Shown: in pieces, positions 35,157 to 44,268 of the stretch
Layout of the letters: each line of letters opens with the position of its first letter
Numbering within the stretch: position 1 is the stretch's first letter
Assembly: GCA_905480145.1 (NCBI GenBank)
Contig: CAJQPA010000017.1
Span: 1 to 64,000 of the forward strand
Direction: 5' to 3'
DNA from: an uncultured Flavobacteriales bacterium
Lineage (GTDB): Bacteria; Bacteroidota; Bacteroidia; Flavobacteriales_D; Crocinitomicaceae
DNA: 64,000 nucleotides
Notes under the pieces: model-generated
What the model was told of the DNA's origin: nothing
The model's input: the letters and a program-made list of their open reading frames with translations, nothing else
The model's database searches: none
Position numbers and translations under genes: made by a program

Positions 35157-35519
35157 ATGGAGATTAGAGAATGTTTGGAATGTCAAATGAAACTATCGGG
35201 GCGAAAAGATCAAAAGTTTTGTTCGGATCAATGTCGAAACACGTTTAACAATCGTCAAAATGAAGATGCCAACAAATACGTTCGAAGAATAAATAATATA
35301 CTCAGGAAAAATAGAAGAATTTTAGCTCAACTTAATCCAGATGGAAAGAAAACAGTTGATGGAATCAGGCTGGCAGAAGAAGGGTTTAATTTCCATTATT
35401 ACACCAATATCTATACGACTAAAACAGGATCGATGTATTATTTCTGCTATGAACAAGGTTATTTAAAGGTAGATTCTGACAAATATATGCTCGTACAAAA
35501 GCAAGACTACGTTAAGTAA
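35157..35519 (+). CDS. Small zinc-ribbon protein of unknown function
   Basis: The ATG at 35157 gives 120 residues; the frame extends upstream but without recognisable protein. The N-terminus has a zinc-ribbon CLECQMKLSGRKDQKFCSDQC (C-x2-C and C-x3-C). A basic helical stretch (NKYVRRINNILRKNRRILAQLNPDG) and a Tyr/Phe-rich region (FNFHYYTNIYTTKTGSMYYF) follow. I remember close relatives in many flavobacteria, all uncharacterised. The basic helix and zinc ribbon suggest nucleic-acid binding, as inference only. Its 3' end is one base from the convergent PTPS-family gene. Confidence 0.8.
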   Translation: MEIRECLECQMKLSGRKDQKFCSDQCRNTFNNRQNEDANKYVRRINNILRKNRRILAQLNPDGKKTVDGIRLAEEGFNFHYYTNIYTTKTGSMYYFCYEQGYLKVDSDKYMLVQKQDYVK

Positions 35520-35520
35520 A

Positions 35521-35925
35521 TTAGTGTCCAGTATAAATTACTTTGTTTTTTCTAGTCTCCTCAATTCGTACTTCAATGCCTAATTCTTGAGATACGTTTT
35601 CACGTAGAATATTCCAGATAACAACAGCAATATTTTCAGTTGTTGGATTAATCCCTTTAAATTCTGGGCAGTCTAAATTTAAGTTGCGATGATCAAATCG
35701 CTCAATTACTTTGTCTTTAATTACATTTTTTAAATATCTAAGGTCTATGACAAATCCAGTTTCAGGATTGATTTCCCCTTCGATCCAAACTTCAAGAACA
35801 TAATTATGCCCATGAAAATTAGGGTTACTGCATTTTCCGAAAACTTCAAAATTCTTTTCATCACTCCATTCAGGTTTGAACAGTCTGTGAGCTGAGTTAA
35901 AAGTTTCCCGTCTTCCTACTTTCAT
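35521..35925 (-). CDS. 6-pyruvoyl-tetrahydropterin synthase / QueD family enzyme
   Basis: The 134-residue enzyme has the zinc His set H13 (FNSAHRL), H38 and H40 (HGH) and catalytic Cys32 in GKCSNPNFHGHNY. The C-x5-HGH spacing is the one I associate with the PTPS-II (biopterin-type) group, while QueD enzymes usually show C-x3-HGH. NPTTENIAVVIWNIL and a late Glu (RIEETRKNKV) complete the site. It could serve tetrahydrobiopterin or queuosine synthesis; no que genes are nearby to decide. Its ATG overlaps the stop of the large sensor gene (TAATG). Confidence 0.87.
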   Translation of the reverse strand: MKVGRRETFNSAHRLFKPEWSDEKNFEVFGKCSNPNFHGHNYVLEVWIEGEINPETGFVIDLRYLKNVIKDKVIERFDHRNLNLDCPEFKGINPTTENIAVVIWNILRENVSQELGIEVRIEETRKNKVIYTGH

Positions 35926-38900
35926 TATTGCGTATTATTTATTTTTCGTTTTACAGAAACTACCGTAACATCATCGGTTTGGTCAGCTTTACCAACCCAT
36001 TGTTCAAATGTTTCTGAAATTAAACTTTGTTGACTTGACAAAGGTAATTGAATGTTTTCTTCAAAGAGCTCTAAAAGACGTCGAAATGAGAATTTTTTAT
36101 CGCGAGCACCCCCAAATTGATCTTGGAATCCATCGGTAAATAAGATTAAATTAATGTCAGATTTGAAGGAAGTAAAATGTGTGTTGTAACTAACGAATTC
36201 TTCGCGAACATCGCCTGCGTGTTTATTGTCTCCCTTAAACATGGTGAAGTCACCACCTTCATAGATCAAAAATCTTGATCCAGCGCAGGCGTAAGCCATT
36301 TCATTCTTTTTGTCATGAAACACACAAATTGTTAACTCCATTGCATCATTCACTTGATTTTTACCTTCACCTCTAGGAAGGTGTTTTTGCAATTGAGTGT
36401 CTAAACGATTTAAGATTTGGCCAGGATCAATAATTCTGTTTTCGAGTACTGCACTGTTCAGTAGGTTGAAGCCCAACAAGGTCATAAATGATCCGGGAAC
36501 ACCATGTCCGGTGCAATCTCCAAGAACTAAAACAGTGTTGTCACCCACTTTTTCCATCCAGTAAAAATCACCTGATACGATGTCTTTTGGGCGAGAAAAA
36601 ATAAAATGCTCGTCAAAAAAATCTTTAAATTGAGATTCAATTGGCAATAAATTATTTTGAATTCTTCGAGCATAATTTATACTAGATGTAATCGAATTAC
36701 TTTGATTTTGAATTAATTGTTGCTGTATTCTTTCCGCTGTAATATCTCGTGCCAACGCAATGAATCCATCCACTTTAGATTTAGAGCCGGGGATAAAAAT
36801 GGTTGTGATAGACTGTCCTACCCAGATTTTATCACCATTCTTTTTTAGAATAGGAAATTCTTTGTAGGACGTTAATTTCTTCATTAAGAAATGATTTCGA
36901 TAAAAGTTTAAGATATCTAATCTGAATTCGGGGTCAACTATTTTTATCGAATTGGTGTTTAATAAATCTTCCTTTGTATATCCTAACTTAGCGAAAGTAA
37001 CATCGTTGATGAATTTGAAATCTCCTTTATTATCACACTTGTAAATGAAGTCTTCGGCATGTTGAACAAGAAGTTCATAGGTGTTTTCAAGCGCCATTTT
37101 CTCAGAGACGTCTTGCCCTGAAATGATTTTGACATTTTTACTGAATTCTAGAAAAGCCCACTCTATCCATCTTATATGTTGGTCACTGCCAATCATTGGA
37201 ACCAAATATTTTCCGCCATCGTTAAATTCACGAGTAATATCTTGATCCTTAAAGACACTGTCATATGGTACGAAATCATTTAAGACTTTTATGTTTTGAT
37301 CAAGAATGAAGTCATGGGAGATATTGACAAATGACTCTAAGTTTTCACTGGCGTAAGTAACGTCTCCATTGCGGTCAAAAGCAATAACAGGTATGTTCCC
37401 TTTATTTATTATTGCTGAAACAAAAATTAATTTTTCTAATGAGTCATACCTCAGGTAGCTATAGAATATCATCAAAAAGCATGCTATTGAGATAATGAGA
37501 AGAAAATAATACTTAGGAAATACAGGATTTTGAATAATTATTATGAACAGGCAGCTCAAGAAAACTAGGGCAATTGCAAATATGGCTGTATCTTTTATTT
37601 TAGAAAGTATGTAGGGTGCCATACTAGAAATGAGAATTATAGCTATGATATTAAATGGGTGCAGAGAAGACATGTATAATTCCCATAAATAGTCACCGAT
37701 TAATACGAACAACCCAATTTTTAAAATTGAGCCGAACAGATAAACTTTATTTTTCGCTTTTACTGTAAGCGCGATTAAATAGAGAGAAAAAAGAATGAAA
37801 ACTGTTATCAGAGTCGCGCCGAGATGAAAGTTGAGACTTGGGTCTGTTAACGGCGCTAATGTTTGTGCTACGGCGGTTGAAACAGACGTGAAAAGCAGAA
37901 TTGCCGGTGCTAAGCTTAAGTGAACATCAATGTCTTTCGTGTCTATTAATCCTCCAGAATTAATTTTCTTGTAATTCTTTAATAGAAATAAATTGAATAA
38001 GAATATTGAACCAATTACTGCAATAATAAACCACAATGATTTCCAAATAGGAGAATTCACAGTAATTATTTCAGAAGATATTTCGCCAAAATTTTCTCCG
38101 TCATAGGATGCTCTTGCCTCTATAAATTGTTTACCGTCACTAAGACCATCTGTTTTTATTGACTCAACTCCAGGTCTAATAAGAATCCATTCATTTTTAT
38201 TAATTCTATAAGAGTAATAAATAGAACTAATTTTCGCATTATTTGTTTTGAATTGAATGCTTTTTACGTCACCCTTATCAATGCTAGAAGGGTTAGAATA
38301 AACCAACAGCATTTCTGGTTTACTCGGTACTGGGAGTTCTTCAAGAATTGAAGTGTTAATTTGGAACAAGCCTTCAACAGTGCCTAAAAATATTTTATTC
38401 CCAATTTTATATTGTGAGCGCATGTGGGTTTCATAACCCAAAAAATTAGAGTTTTCATCATAGGTTGTTTTGGCTATAATACTTCCCGAGTTATTTACTT
38501 TGAAAATAGTTAAACCTTTATTCGTTCCAAGAATAAGGTTGCCCGAATTATCAGCAATTAAAGTATAAAATAATGTAGAGTTGAATAGATTCTTATCATT
38601 AAGAATAACAGTTTTCTTTTCTTTTGTAAATCCTACGATTCCATTGTCTAAGGTGAACCAATTAGTTCCAAAAACATCTTTAGTTGATAGGCCGGAATAT
38701 GATCCAAGCTCACCCGTATTAAAATGAACTTTTTCAAGAATCTCTGTAGATCTATCTAATACATAGATACCATTGTTAGATCCAAAATAAATTAGTTTAC
38801 CATCTTCACTGCTTTGACTGGTGTAAATGTATCTAGGCATTCTTCCTCCTTTGACAACTGGTGTAGTTAAAACATTTGTTTCCGGATCGTATGCTTGTAG

Positions 38901-40196
38901 TCCTTTTCCAGAGATGCTAAGCCATAACGTTCCATAAACACTTGAAACAAATGTTAATTGTTGATTTTTCAACTGATGTTTTGATATTGAAATGGAGTTG
39001 ACTGTATCCATTCTCAATAATCCGTTATCGGTTGCTAAATAAATATTTCCGTCATGATGGGTTATACCTTTTACTCCAAAATTGTATTCTTTGAATTCTT
39101 GAGAATTTACTTTCTTTTCAATGTATGTTTTATTGTTAGAGGTACTCAATAAAACCTTATTTGAAAGGGAATGAATGAATTTAATATTATTCCTACTGAA
39201 TATTGGTGCAAGTTCAATTTTTGTAAACGCCTCTTTTGATATTTTATAAATCCCTTTTGTGTCAGATGGAACCCAATAATCACCGTTTAAATCAGAAAAC
39301 AAAATGGAACCTGACTCAATCGGTTCTGAGTAGTTGTTCGGAAAGGAATACCATTGACCTAAATCCAGATAATATATTTGGCCGTCACGGGTTAATAAAG
39401 ATGATTTTTGAAATGTAGCGTTGTAAGAGTATGAGATAATTTCATCTGCTCTTCCTGAAAAGAATGAGAGTGATTTTCTTTTGATCAGTGCCGCATCTTT
39501 ATTCTTTATATTAATTTGAAGACATTCTAAGCCATCTTTTCTAAAAAGAGAAAGAGTGTCATTGTTGAAGCTCCCGTACCTGAAATCTTTCGAGATAATG
39601 GACTTATCGGCGAACCAATTTTTTATCAGATTGCCTCGCCCATTTTTTAATTCAATACCCCCAATGTTTGTAAGGATAATAACAGCGTCATTTGCGCGAA
39701 TAGTTTGGTAAACCTTTAATCGTTTTTCATTTATGGTGAAGGCTGTTTTTGCAGCTTTGTTATTGCTCTTCGCTACTATTTTGTTACTGCCAACAAAATA
39801 TGTCCACTCATTGCATTTATAGATGGCAACTGCCTCTCCAAACAAAAAGCTTCTAAGGTCAAACTGTTTAAGGTTTTTACTTTTTAAAGAATAATGAAAA
39901 AAGCCAGAATACCTCGACGAAAAATAAATTTCATCTTCTACTATTTCTAGGTGGGTGAAATGGTGATTTCTGTTATCGTCGAAAGGAATTTCGTTGAACT
40001 CATTACCATCGTAATTTACCAAATCTCCTCCGTCAGTCCCAACCCAAATTAGTCCATTATCCCCTTGGGCGACACAATTAACATGCGCCATGTTCAAGCC
40101 ACTTTTATGGTTGAAGTTTTTAAATGTTAGTAGTTGGGCGCTTGAATACAAGCAACTTGCGATAAGTATATAAGAGAAGATGAAAAACTGTCTCAA
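35925..40196 (-). CDS. Giant sensor: beta-propeller, membrane, PAS and SpoIIE phosphatase domains
   Basis: The 1423-residue protein has a signal peptide and two-component-regulator-type propeller blades (about 25-630; LIWVGTDGGDLVNYDG, IYLATDNGLLRM, LILGTNKGLTIF). A Y_Y_Y-like domain (about 640-710) and a membrane helix (about 716-738) follow, then a multi-helix membrane region (about 760-930). Next come two PAS units (about 937-1040 and 1045-1170; DFIYKCDNKGDFKFIND) and a C-terminal PP2C/SpoIIE domain (about 1195-1420; LVLGDCTGHGVPGSFMTLLGF). It likely senses an extracellular or envelope signal and dephosphorylates an anti-anti-sigma-type partner. The start is a TTG at 40196; no suitable ATG exists. 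It is translationally coupled to the PTPS-family gene. Confidence 0.87.
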   Translation of the reverse strand: MRQFFIFSYILIASCLYSSAQLLTFKNFNHKSGLNMAHVNCVAQGDNGLIWVGTDGGDLVNYDGNEFNEIPFDDNRNHHFTHLEIVEDEIYFSSRYSGFFHYSLKSKNLKQFDLRSFLFGEAVAIYKCNEWTYFVGSNKIVAKSNNKAAKTAFTINEKRLKVYQTIRANDAVIILTNIGGIELKNGRGNLIKNWFADKSIISKDFRYGSFNNDTLSLFRKDGLECLQINIKNKDAALIKRKSLSFFSGRADEIISYSYNATFQKSSLLTRDGQIYYLDLGQWYSFPNNYSEPIESGSILFSDLNGDYWVPSDTKGIYKISKEAFTKIELAPIFSRNNIKFIHSLSNKVLLSTSNNKTYIEKKVNSQEFKEYNFGVKGITHHDGNIYLATDNGLLRMDTVNSISISKHQLKNQQLTFVSSVYGTLWLSISGKGLQAYDPETNVLTTPVVKGGRMPRYIYTSQSSEDGKLIYFGSNNGIYVLDRSTEILEKVHFNTGELGSYSGLSTKDVFGTNWFTLDNGIVGFTKEKKTVILNDKNLFNSTLFYTLIADNSGNLILGTNKGLTIFKVNNSGSIIAKTTYDENSNFLGYETHMRSQYKIGNKIFLGTVEGLFQINTSILEELPVPSKPEMLLVYSNPSSIDKGDVKSIQFKTNNAKISSIYYSYRINKNEWILIRPGVESIKTDGLSDGKQFIEARASYDGENFGEISSEIITVNSPIWKSLWFIIAVIGSIFLFNLFLLKNYKKINSGGLIDTKDIDVHLSLAPAILLFTSVSTAVAQTLAPLTDPSLNFHLGATLITVFILFSLYLIALTVKAKNKVYLFGSILKIGLFVLIGDYLWELYMSSLHPFNIIAIILISSMAPYILSKIKDTAIFAIALVFLSCLFIIIIQNPVFPKYYFLLIISIACFLMIFYSYLRYDSLEKLIFVSAIINKGNIPVIAFDRNGDVTYASENLESFVNISHDFILDQNIKVLNDFVPYDSVFKDQDITREFNDGGKYLVPMIGSDQHIRWIEWAFLEFSKNVKIISGQDVSEKMALENTYELLVQHAEDFIYKCDNKGDFKFINDVTFAKLGYTKEDLLNTNSIKIVDPEFRLDILNFYRNHFLMKKLTSYKEFPILKKNGDKIWVGQSITTIFIPGSKSKVDGFIALARDITAERIQQQLIQNQSNSITSSINYARRIQNNLLPIESQFKDFFDEHFIFSRPKDIVSGDFYWMEKVGDNTVLVLGDCTGHGVPGSFMTLLGFNLLNSAVLENRIIDPGQILNRLDTQLQKHLPRGEGKNQVNDAMELTICVFHDKKNEMAYACAGSRFLIYEGGDFTMFKGDNKHAGDVREEFVSYNTHFTSFKSDINLILFTDGFQDQFGGARDKKFSFRRLLELFEENIQLPLSSQQSLISETFEQWVGKADQTDDVTVVSVKRKINNTQ

Positions 40197-40200
40197 ATGA

Positions 40201-40220
40201 AAAATGGTTTTAATAAACCA
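40201..40220 (-). terminator. Weak hairpin between purK and the sensor gene
   Basis: On the minus strand TGGTTT-ATTA-AAACCA is followed by TTTTT. The stem is only six pairs, so it is a weak terminator candidate for purK. It is also close enough to the sensor start to affect its translation. Confidence 0.3.
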
Positions 40221-40271
40221 ATTTACTAAAAATCTTTAAGAGAGCCTTTAAATGAAAGCAAAAGAATTCAT

Positions 40272-41405
40272 TTAACTAATGACTTTTATCAATTCTTTTA
40301 CTGAAGATGCAGATTTTTTTGCTTCTTCTAGAGAAGAGTTAGTGACCGTGATATGACCCATTTTTCGATTGGGTTTTGTTTGAGTTTTACCATATAGATG
40401 AACGTAAACACAAGGTAGAGAAATTGTCTTTTCTAGACCATGATAAATGGCTTTTCCGAAATGGTTTTCAGCCCCCAATAAGTTTATCATTGCACCATAT
40501 CTTATCATTTCAGTTGATCCAAGTGGTAAGTTGAGTATCGATCTTAAATGTTGCTCAAATTGAGAAGTAGCATTACATTCAATTGTGTGATGTCCACTAT
40601 TATGAGGTCTTGGTGCTATTTCATTGATTAAGAGGTCTCCATTCTCCAATAAGAAAAATTCAACAGCCAATATCCCAATCATATCTAATTTTTCGATAAC
40701 ATTTATGGCTAATTTAACAGCCCTTTGCTCAATCTCATCCGTGACATTAGCAGGAGAGAATAGGAACTCAACTAAATTTACTTCATTAAATTGACATTCA
40801 ACTGTTTGATATGCCTCTGTTTCGCCATTTTCATTTCGTGCAACAATGACTGATAGTTCCTTGGTAAATGGGACTAATTCTTCTATTATAGAGGCTCCCT
40901 TGAAAAGCGAATTTAAATCTGCTTTAGATTTAACGACTTGAACTCCTTGACCATCATAACCACCTGTTCGTATTTTCTGAACAAAGGGAAGTTTAGCTTC
41001 CAAATTGTCAATATTTTCTGTAAAACTAAATTCAGAAGTAGGAAGATCATTTTTTTTGTAAAACTCTTTTTGAATTCCTTTATCCTTAATTATTTCTAAA
41101 ACTCTCGCTTGAGGATAGACTTTTACTCCTTGTTTTTCTAATTGATATAAAGCGTCGATATTAACATTTTCAATCTCAACGGTTAAAACATCCAGTGATG
41201 CTCCAAATTTCATCACATCATCAAAGTTTGTGATATCCCCCAATGTAAAAGACGTTGCGCTTGATGCGCTCGGCGCGTCTGCATCATTTTCCATGATGTG
41301 AACATCTATATTGTAATTGATCGCTGCTTGAATAAACATTCGTCCTAATTGACCACCACCTAAAATACCAAGACGGTGATCTTTGCCGATAAGATTCTTT
41401 TTCAT
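40272..41405 (-). CDS. purK: N5-carboxyaminoimidazole ribonucleotide synthase
   Basis: PurK carboxylates AIR with bicarbonate and ATP, just before PurE. It is an ATP-grasp enzyme: LGILGGGQLGRM at the start, VQKIRTGGYDGQGVQVV for the ATP lid, EFFLLENGDLLINEIAPRPHNSGHHTIE for the metal site. The start at 41405 (MKKNLIGKDHRLG) gives 377 residues. The open frame reaches 41522 but overlaps the divergent promoter and gene, so the longer form is rejected. A TAnnTTTG box ends four bases from this ATG. It is divergent from the HPRT-Adk gene, another purine enzyme. Confidence 0.95.
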   Translation of the reverse strand: MKKNLIGKDHRLGILGGGQLGRMFIQAAINYNIDVHIMENDADAPSASSATSFTLGDITNFDDVMKFGASLDVLTVEIENVNIDALYQLEKQGVKVYPQARVLEIIKDKGIQKEFYKKNDLPTSEFSFTENIDNLEAKLPFVQKIRTGGYDGQGVQVVKSKADLNSLFKGASIIEELVPFTKELSVIVARNENGETEAYQTVECQFNEVNLVEFLFSPANVTDEIEQRAVKLAINVIEKLDMIGILAVEFFLLENGDLLINEIAPRPHNSGHHTIECNATSQFEQHLRSILNLPLGSTEMIRYGAMINLLGAENHFGKAIYHGLEKTISLPCVYVHLYGKTQTKPNRKMGHITVTNSSLEEAKKSASSVKELIKVIS

Positions 41406-41409
41406 AGTA

Positions 41410-41417
41410 CAAAGATA
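41410..41417 (-). promoter_or_regulatory. Candidate -7 promoter box for purK
   Basis: On the minus strand it reads TATCTTTG, a full match. Only four bases lie between it and the ATG at 41405, which would make the transcript leaderless. Confidence 0.4.
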
Positions 41418-41456
41418 ATTTAGATTTATTCTTTCTGGCGGATTCTGTTCGATAAA

Positions 41457-41489
41457 TTGACATGAATTGTATATTAAATAGTATTTTTG
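41457..41489 (+). promoter_or_regulatory. Candidate promoter for the HPRT-Adk gene
   Basis: TATTTTTG (41482-41489) is a full -7 match. TTGACA (41457-41462) lies 19 bases upstream, in the -33 position. The ATG at 41514 follows 24 bases later. This is one of the few sites in the window with both elements. Confidence 0.5.
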
Positions 41490-41513
41490 ATGTTCTAATC
41501 GTGAAGAGAAAAA

Positions 41514-42662
41514 ATGATTCAAGTTTTAGATAAAAAATTCGAGGTGTTTATCACCAAGGAAGAATTAAGTAGAGAAGTAGCTTCGTTGGGTCAAATACTC
41601 AATGAAGATTACAAGGGAGAGGAAGTGATTTTTATAGCTGTCTTAAACGGATCTTTTATGTTCGCATCTGATTTAATGAAAGAAATTGATCTTATATCTG
41701 AAATTTCTTTCATTAAAATGAGCTCTTATCAAGGGACTGAATCGACGGGTCGCGTTGATGAATTAATAGGGTTGAAAAATGATCTGAAAGATAAACATGT
41801 CGTAATCATCGAGGATATTATTGATTCAGGAATTACAATTGATAAAATCAATTCTTTGCTTCAGATGGAATCTCCAAAATCAATAAAGACCTGCACATTA
41901 TTATATAAACCAGAGGCTTTTAAAGGGCAACATAAACCTCATTATATTGGTTTTTCTATTCCAAATGCATTTGTAGTTGGTTATGGACTGGATTATGATG
42001 AAAAAGGAAGAAATCTTGATGCCATTTATCAAATCAAAGAAGAAAATAAAACCGGTTTTCAACTAAATATGAATAATAACACTGATCAAATGTTAAATAT
42101 AGTTTTATTCGGTCCTCCAGGTGCTGGTAAGGGAACGCAATCAACAAAATTGATGGAGCAATATGGACTAGTTCATTTATCAACTGGAGATATTTTTAGA
42201 GCAAATATTAAAGGTGAAACTGAGCTAGGTATATTAGCTAAAAGTTATATTGACAAAGGGCAACTCGTTCCGGATGAAGTGACGATTGACTTGTTGAAAT
42301 CAGAAGTGTTAAAATATGAGAATCCTAAAGGATTTATTTTTGACGGATTTCCAAGGACTAACAAGCAGGCCGATGCTTTAGATGCCTTCTTGAAAGAAAT
42401 TGGAACAGGAATTTCACAAATGATTTCCTTGGATGTTGAAGAAGAAGAGTTAAAGACTAGATTGGCCAATAGAGCCAAAGATAGCGGAAGAATTGATGAT
42501 GCTGATCCCGAAGTGATTCAGAAAAGAATAAATGTTTACAGAAGTGAAACGGCTCCTGTAAAAGAGTATTATGCAGATCAAAATAAATGGATGAAGATCA
42601 ATGGGTTGGGAACTGTAGAAGAAATTACTTCTCGCTTGTTTGAGGCTGTAGCATCTTTATAA
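41514..42662 (+). CDS. adk: Fusion of hypoxanthine phosphoribosyltransferase and adenylate kinase
   Basis: One 382-residue frame joins two purine enzymes. Residues 1-178 are an HPRT-type phosphoribosyltransferase: VLNGSFMFASDLM, the PRPP motif VVIIEDIIDSGITI (about 96-109) and FVVGYGLDYDEKGRNL. After a linker (about 179-192), residues 193-382 are a full adenylate kinase: Walker A GPPGAGKGTQ (200-209), HLSTGDIFRANI, FDGFPRTNKQADAL and the short lid NRAKDSGRIDD. HPRT makes IMP/GMP from free bases; Adk balances AMP, ADP and ATP. An internal ATG at 42069 could in principle yield free Adk. The partner purK is divergent. Confidence 0.94.
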   Translation: MIQVLDKKFEVFITKEELSREVASLGQILNEDYKGEEVIFIAVLNGSFMFASDLMKEIDLISEISFIKMSSYQGTESTGRVDELIGLKNDLKDKHVVIIEDIIDSGITIDKINSLLQMESPKSIKTCTLLYKPEAFKGQHKPHYIGFSIPNAFVVGYGLDYDEKGRNLDAIYQIKEENKTGFQLNMNNNTDQMLNIVLFGPPGAGKGTQSTKLMEQYGLVHLSTGDIFRANIKGETELGILAKSYIDKGQLVPDEVTIDLLKSEVLKYENPKGFIFDGFPRTNKQADALDAFLKEIGTGISQMISLDVEEEELKTRLANRAKDSGRIDDADPEVIQKRINVYRSETAPVKEYYADQNKWMKINGLGTVEEITSRLFEAVASL

Positions 42663-42692
42663 TCCAAAACACACTTAGAGTAATTTTTAGCC

Positions 42693-43688
42693 ATGGCTTC
42701 TCATAACTTCGTTGATTACGTAAAAATTAATTGCACCTCTGGAAACGGAGGGGGGGGGTCTGCACATTTCCGAAGAGAAAAGTATATTCCTAAAGGCGGG
42801 CCTGATGGAGGAGACGGAGGACGTGGGGGACATGTTATACTTCGTGGCGAAAAACAATTGTGGACATTATTACATCTGAAATTTAAGAAACACATCAAAG
42901 CTGGTCATGGAGTTCATGGTGCAGGTGCATTGAAAACAGGAGCAATGGGACGGGATGAGTACATTGATGTGCCATTGGGAACTATTGTGCGTGATATTGA
43001 AACCAATGAAATTCTCTTTGAGATCACAGAGCATGGAGAAGAAAAGATTATTCAAAGAGGTGGTCGAGGTGGTCAGGGAAATAATAATTTTAAATCATCA
43101 ACCAATCAGACTCCTCGATTTGCTCAGCCGGGAGAGGATGGTAAAGAAGGATGGAAAATTCTAGAATTAAAAGTTCTTGCTGATGTAGGATTAGTTGGAT
43201 TTCCAAATGCCGGGAAGAGTACATTACTTTCAGTTGTTTCTGCAGCTAAACCTGAAATAGGAGACTATCCTTTTACGACGATTAAACCCAATTTAGGAAT
43301 TGTAAAATATCGAGGATTTAAATCATATATAATGGCTGATATTCCAGGTATTATTGAAGATGCTCACAAAGGAAAAGGTTTAGGTCTGAGATTTTTAAGG
43401 CACATTGAACGAAATTCACTTTTGTTATTTATGATTCCAGCGGATAGCGAAGATATCAAAAAGGAATTCACAGTTTTAACGAGAGAATTACAGTTGTATA
43501 ATCCTGAGTTAATGCACAAGGATAAAATTCTGGCTATTTCAAAATCAGACATGTTGGATGACGAATTGATTGAAGAAATGAAATTAGAATTGCCAGATGG
43601 AATTAAAACTGTCTTTATTTCTTCAGTTTCTCAACAAGGAATTACTGAGCTGAACGATTTAGTGTGGAATACGCTGAACGATGATTGA
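42693..43688 (+). CDS. obg: GTPase Obg
   Basis: Obg is an essential ribosome-associated GTPase. The Gly-rich Obg domain (1-158) contains [28 protein letters not shown] and [12 protein letters not shown]. The G domain shows G1 GFPNAGKST (169-177), G2 around DYPFTT, G3 [16 protein letters not shown] and G4-like SKSD. At 331 residues it lacks the extra C-terminal domain of Bacillus Obg, as is normal in Bacteroidota. A run of nine G (42750-42758) encodes part of the Gly stretch. It lies 30 bases after the fusion gene and overlaps the PAP2 gene by 8. Confidence 0.96.
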   Translation: MASHNFVDYVKINCTSGNGGGGSAHFRREKYIPKGGPDGGDGGRGGHVILRGEKQLWTLLHLKFKKHIKAGHGVHGAGALKTGAMGRDEYIDVPLGTIVRDIETNEILFEITEHGEEKIIQRGGRGGQGNNNFKSSTNQTPRFAQPGEDGKEGWKILELKVLADVGLVGFPNAGKSTLLSVVSAAKPEIGDYPFTTIKPNLGIVKYRGFKSYIMADIPGIIEDAHKGKGLGLRFLRHIERNSLLLFMIPADSEDIKKEFTVLTRELQLYNPELMHKDKILAISKSDMLDDELIEEMKLELPDGIKTVFISSVSQQGITELNDLVWNTLNDD

Positions 43689-44268
43689 ATTTTTTGAGGC
43701 ACTTGATAAGGATATAATTCTTGCTGTTAACGGCTGGAATACGCCATTCTTAGATAAGTTAATGTGGATAATTTCAGGGAAATTCACCTGGCTGCCATTC
43801 TACCTTTTGTTAATTTATTTATTGTGGCAGAAAACAAATACACGTGAGGCCATTCTTTTTTTATTTTCTGCTATACTTGTTGTGGCCATAGTTGATCTTT
43901 CATCGGTTCATTTGTTTAAGAATGTATTTGAAAGATATAGGCCTTCGCATAATTTGGGACTCACAAACATTCTCCATTTTCATCAATACGATAACGGTGA
44001 TTTTTATAAAGGAGGGACTTTTGGGTTTGTTTCTTCACACGCGGCCAATTTTTTTGGTTTATGTACCTTCGCATTTCTGGTTATGAAACCATTTTATCCA
44101 AGAATATTACCTTATTTATTATTTGTTTGTACTTCAATTGGTTATAGCCGAGTTTACCTTGGTGTACATTATTTGAGCGATGTTCTATGTGGTGCTCTTT
44201 TGGGAGTGTTATGGGCAATTTTCGTATATAGTTTTATATATTTAAAACTGAATAAAAATAAATCATGA
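43681..44268 (+). CDS. PAP2-family membrane phosphatase
   Basis: The 195-residue membrane protein has five to six helices and the three PAP2 motifs: K-x6-RP in [12 protein letters not shown]-x-x-x-H in [11 protein letters not shown], and R-x5-H in [13 protein letters not shown]. Such enzymes remove a phosphate from lipid phosphates. In this position undecaprenyl-diphosphate recycling for cell-wall synthesis is likely, but phospholipid substrates cannot be excluded. It overlaps obg and the fluoride-channel gene, so the three form one unit. Confidence 0.88.
   Translation: MIEFFEALDKDIILAVNGWNTPFLDKLMWIISGKFTWLPFYLLLIYLLWQKTNTREAILFLFSAILVVAIVDLSSVHLFKNVFERYRPSHNLGLTNILHFHQYDNGDFYKGGTFGFVSSHAANFFGLCTFAFLVMKPFYPRILPYLLFVCTSIGYSRVYLGVHYLSDVLCGALLGVLWAIFVYSFIYLKLNKNKS

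Noticed and set aside
41406-41522. Longer N-terminus for purK
   Set aside because: It would overlap the promoter and start of the divergent gene and carries no family-like sequence before MKKNLIGKD.
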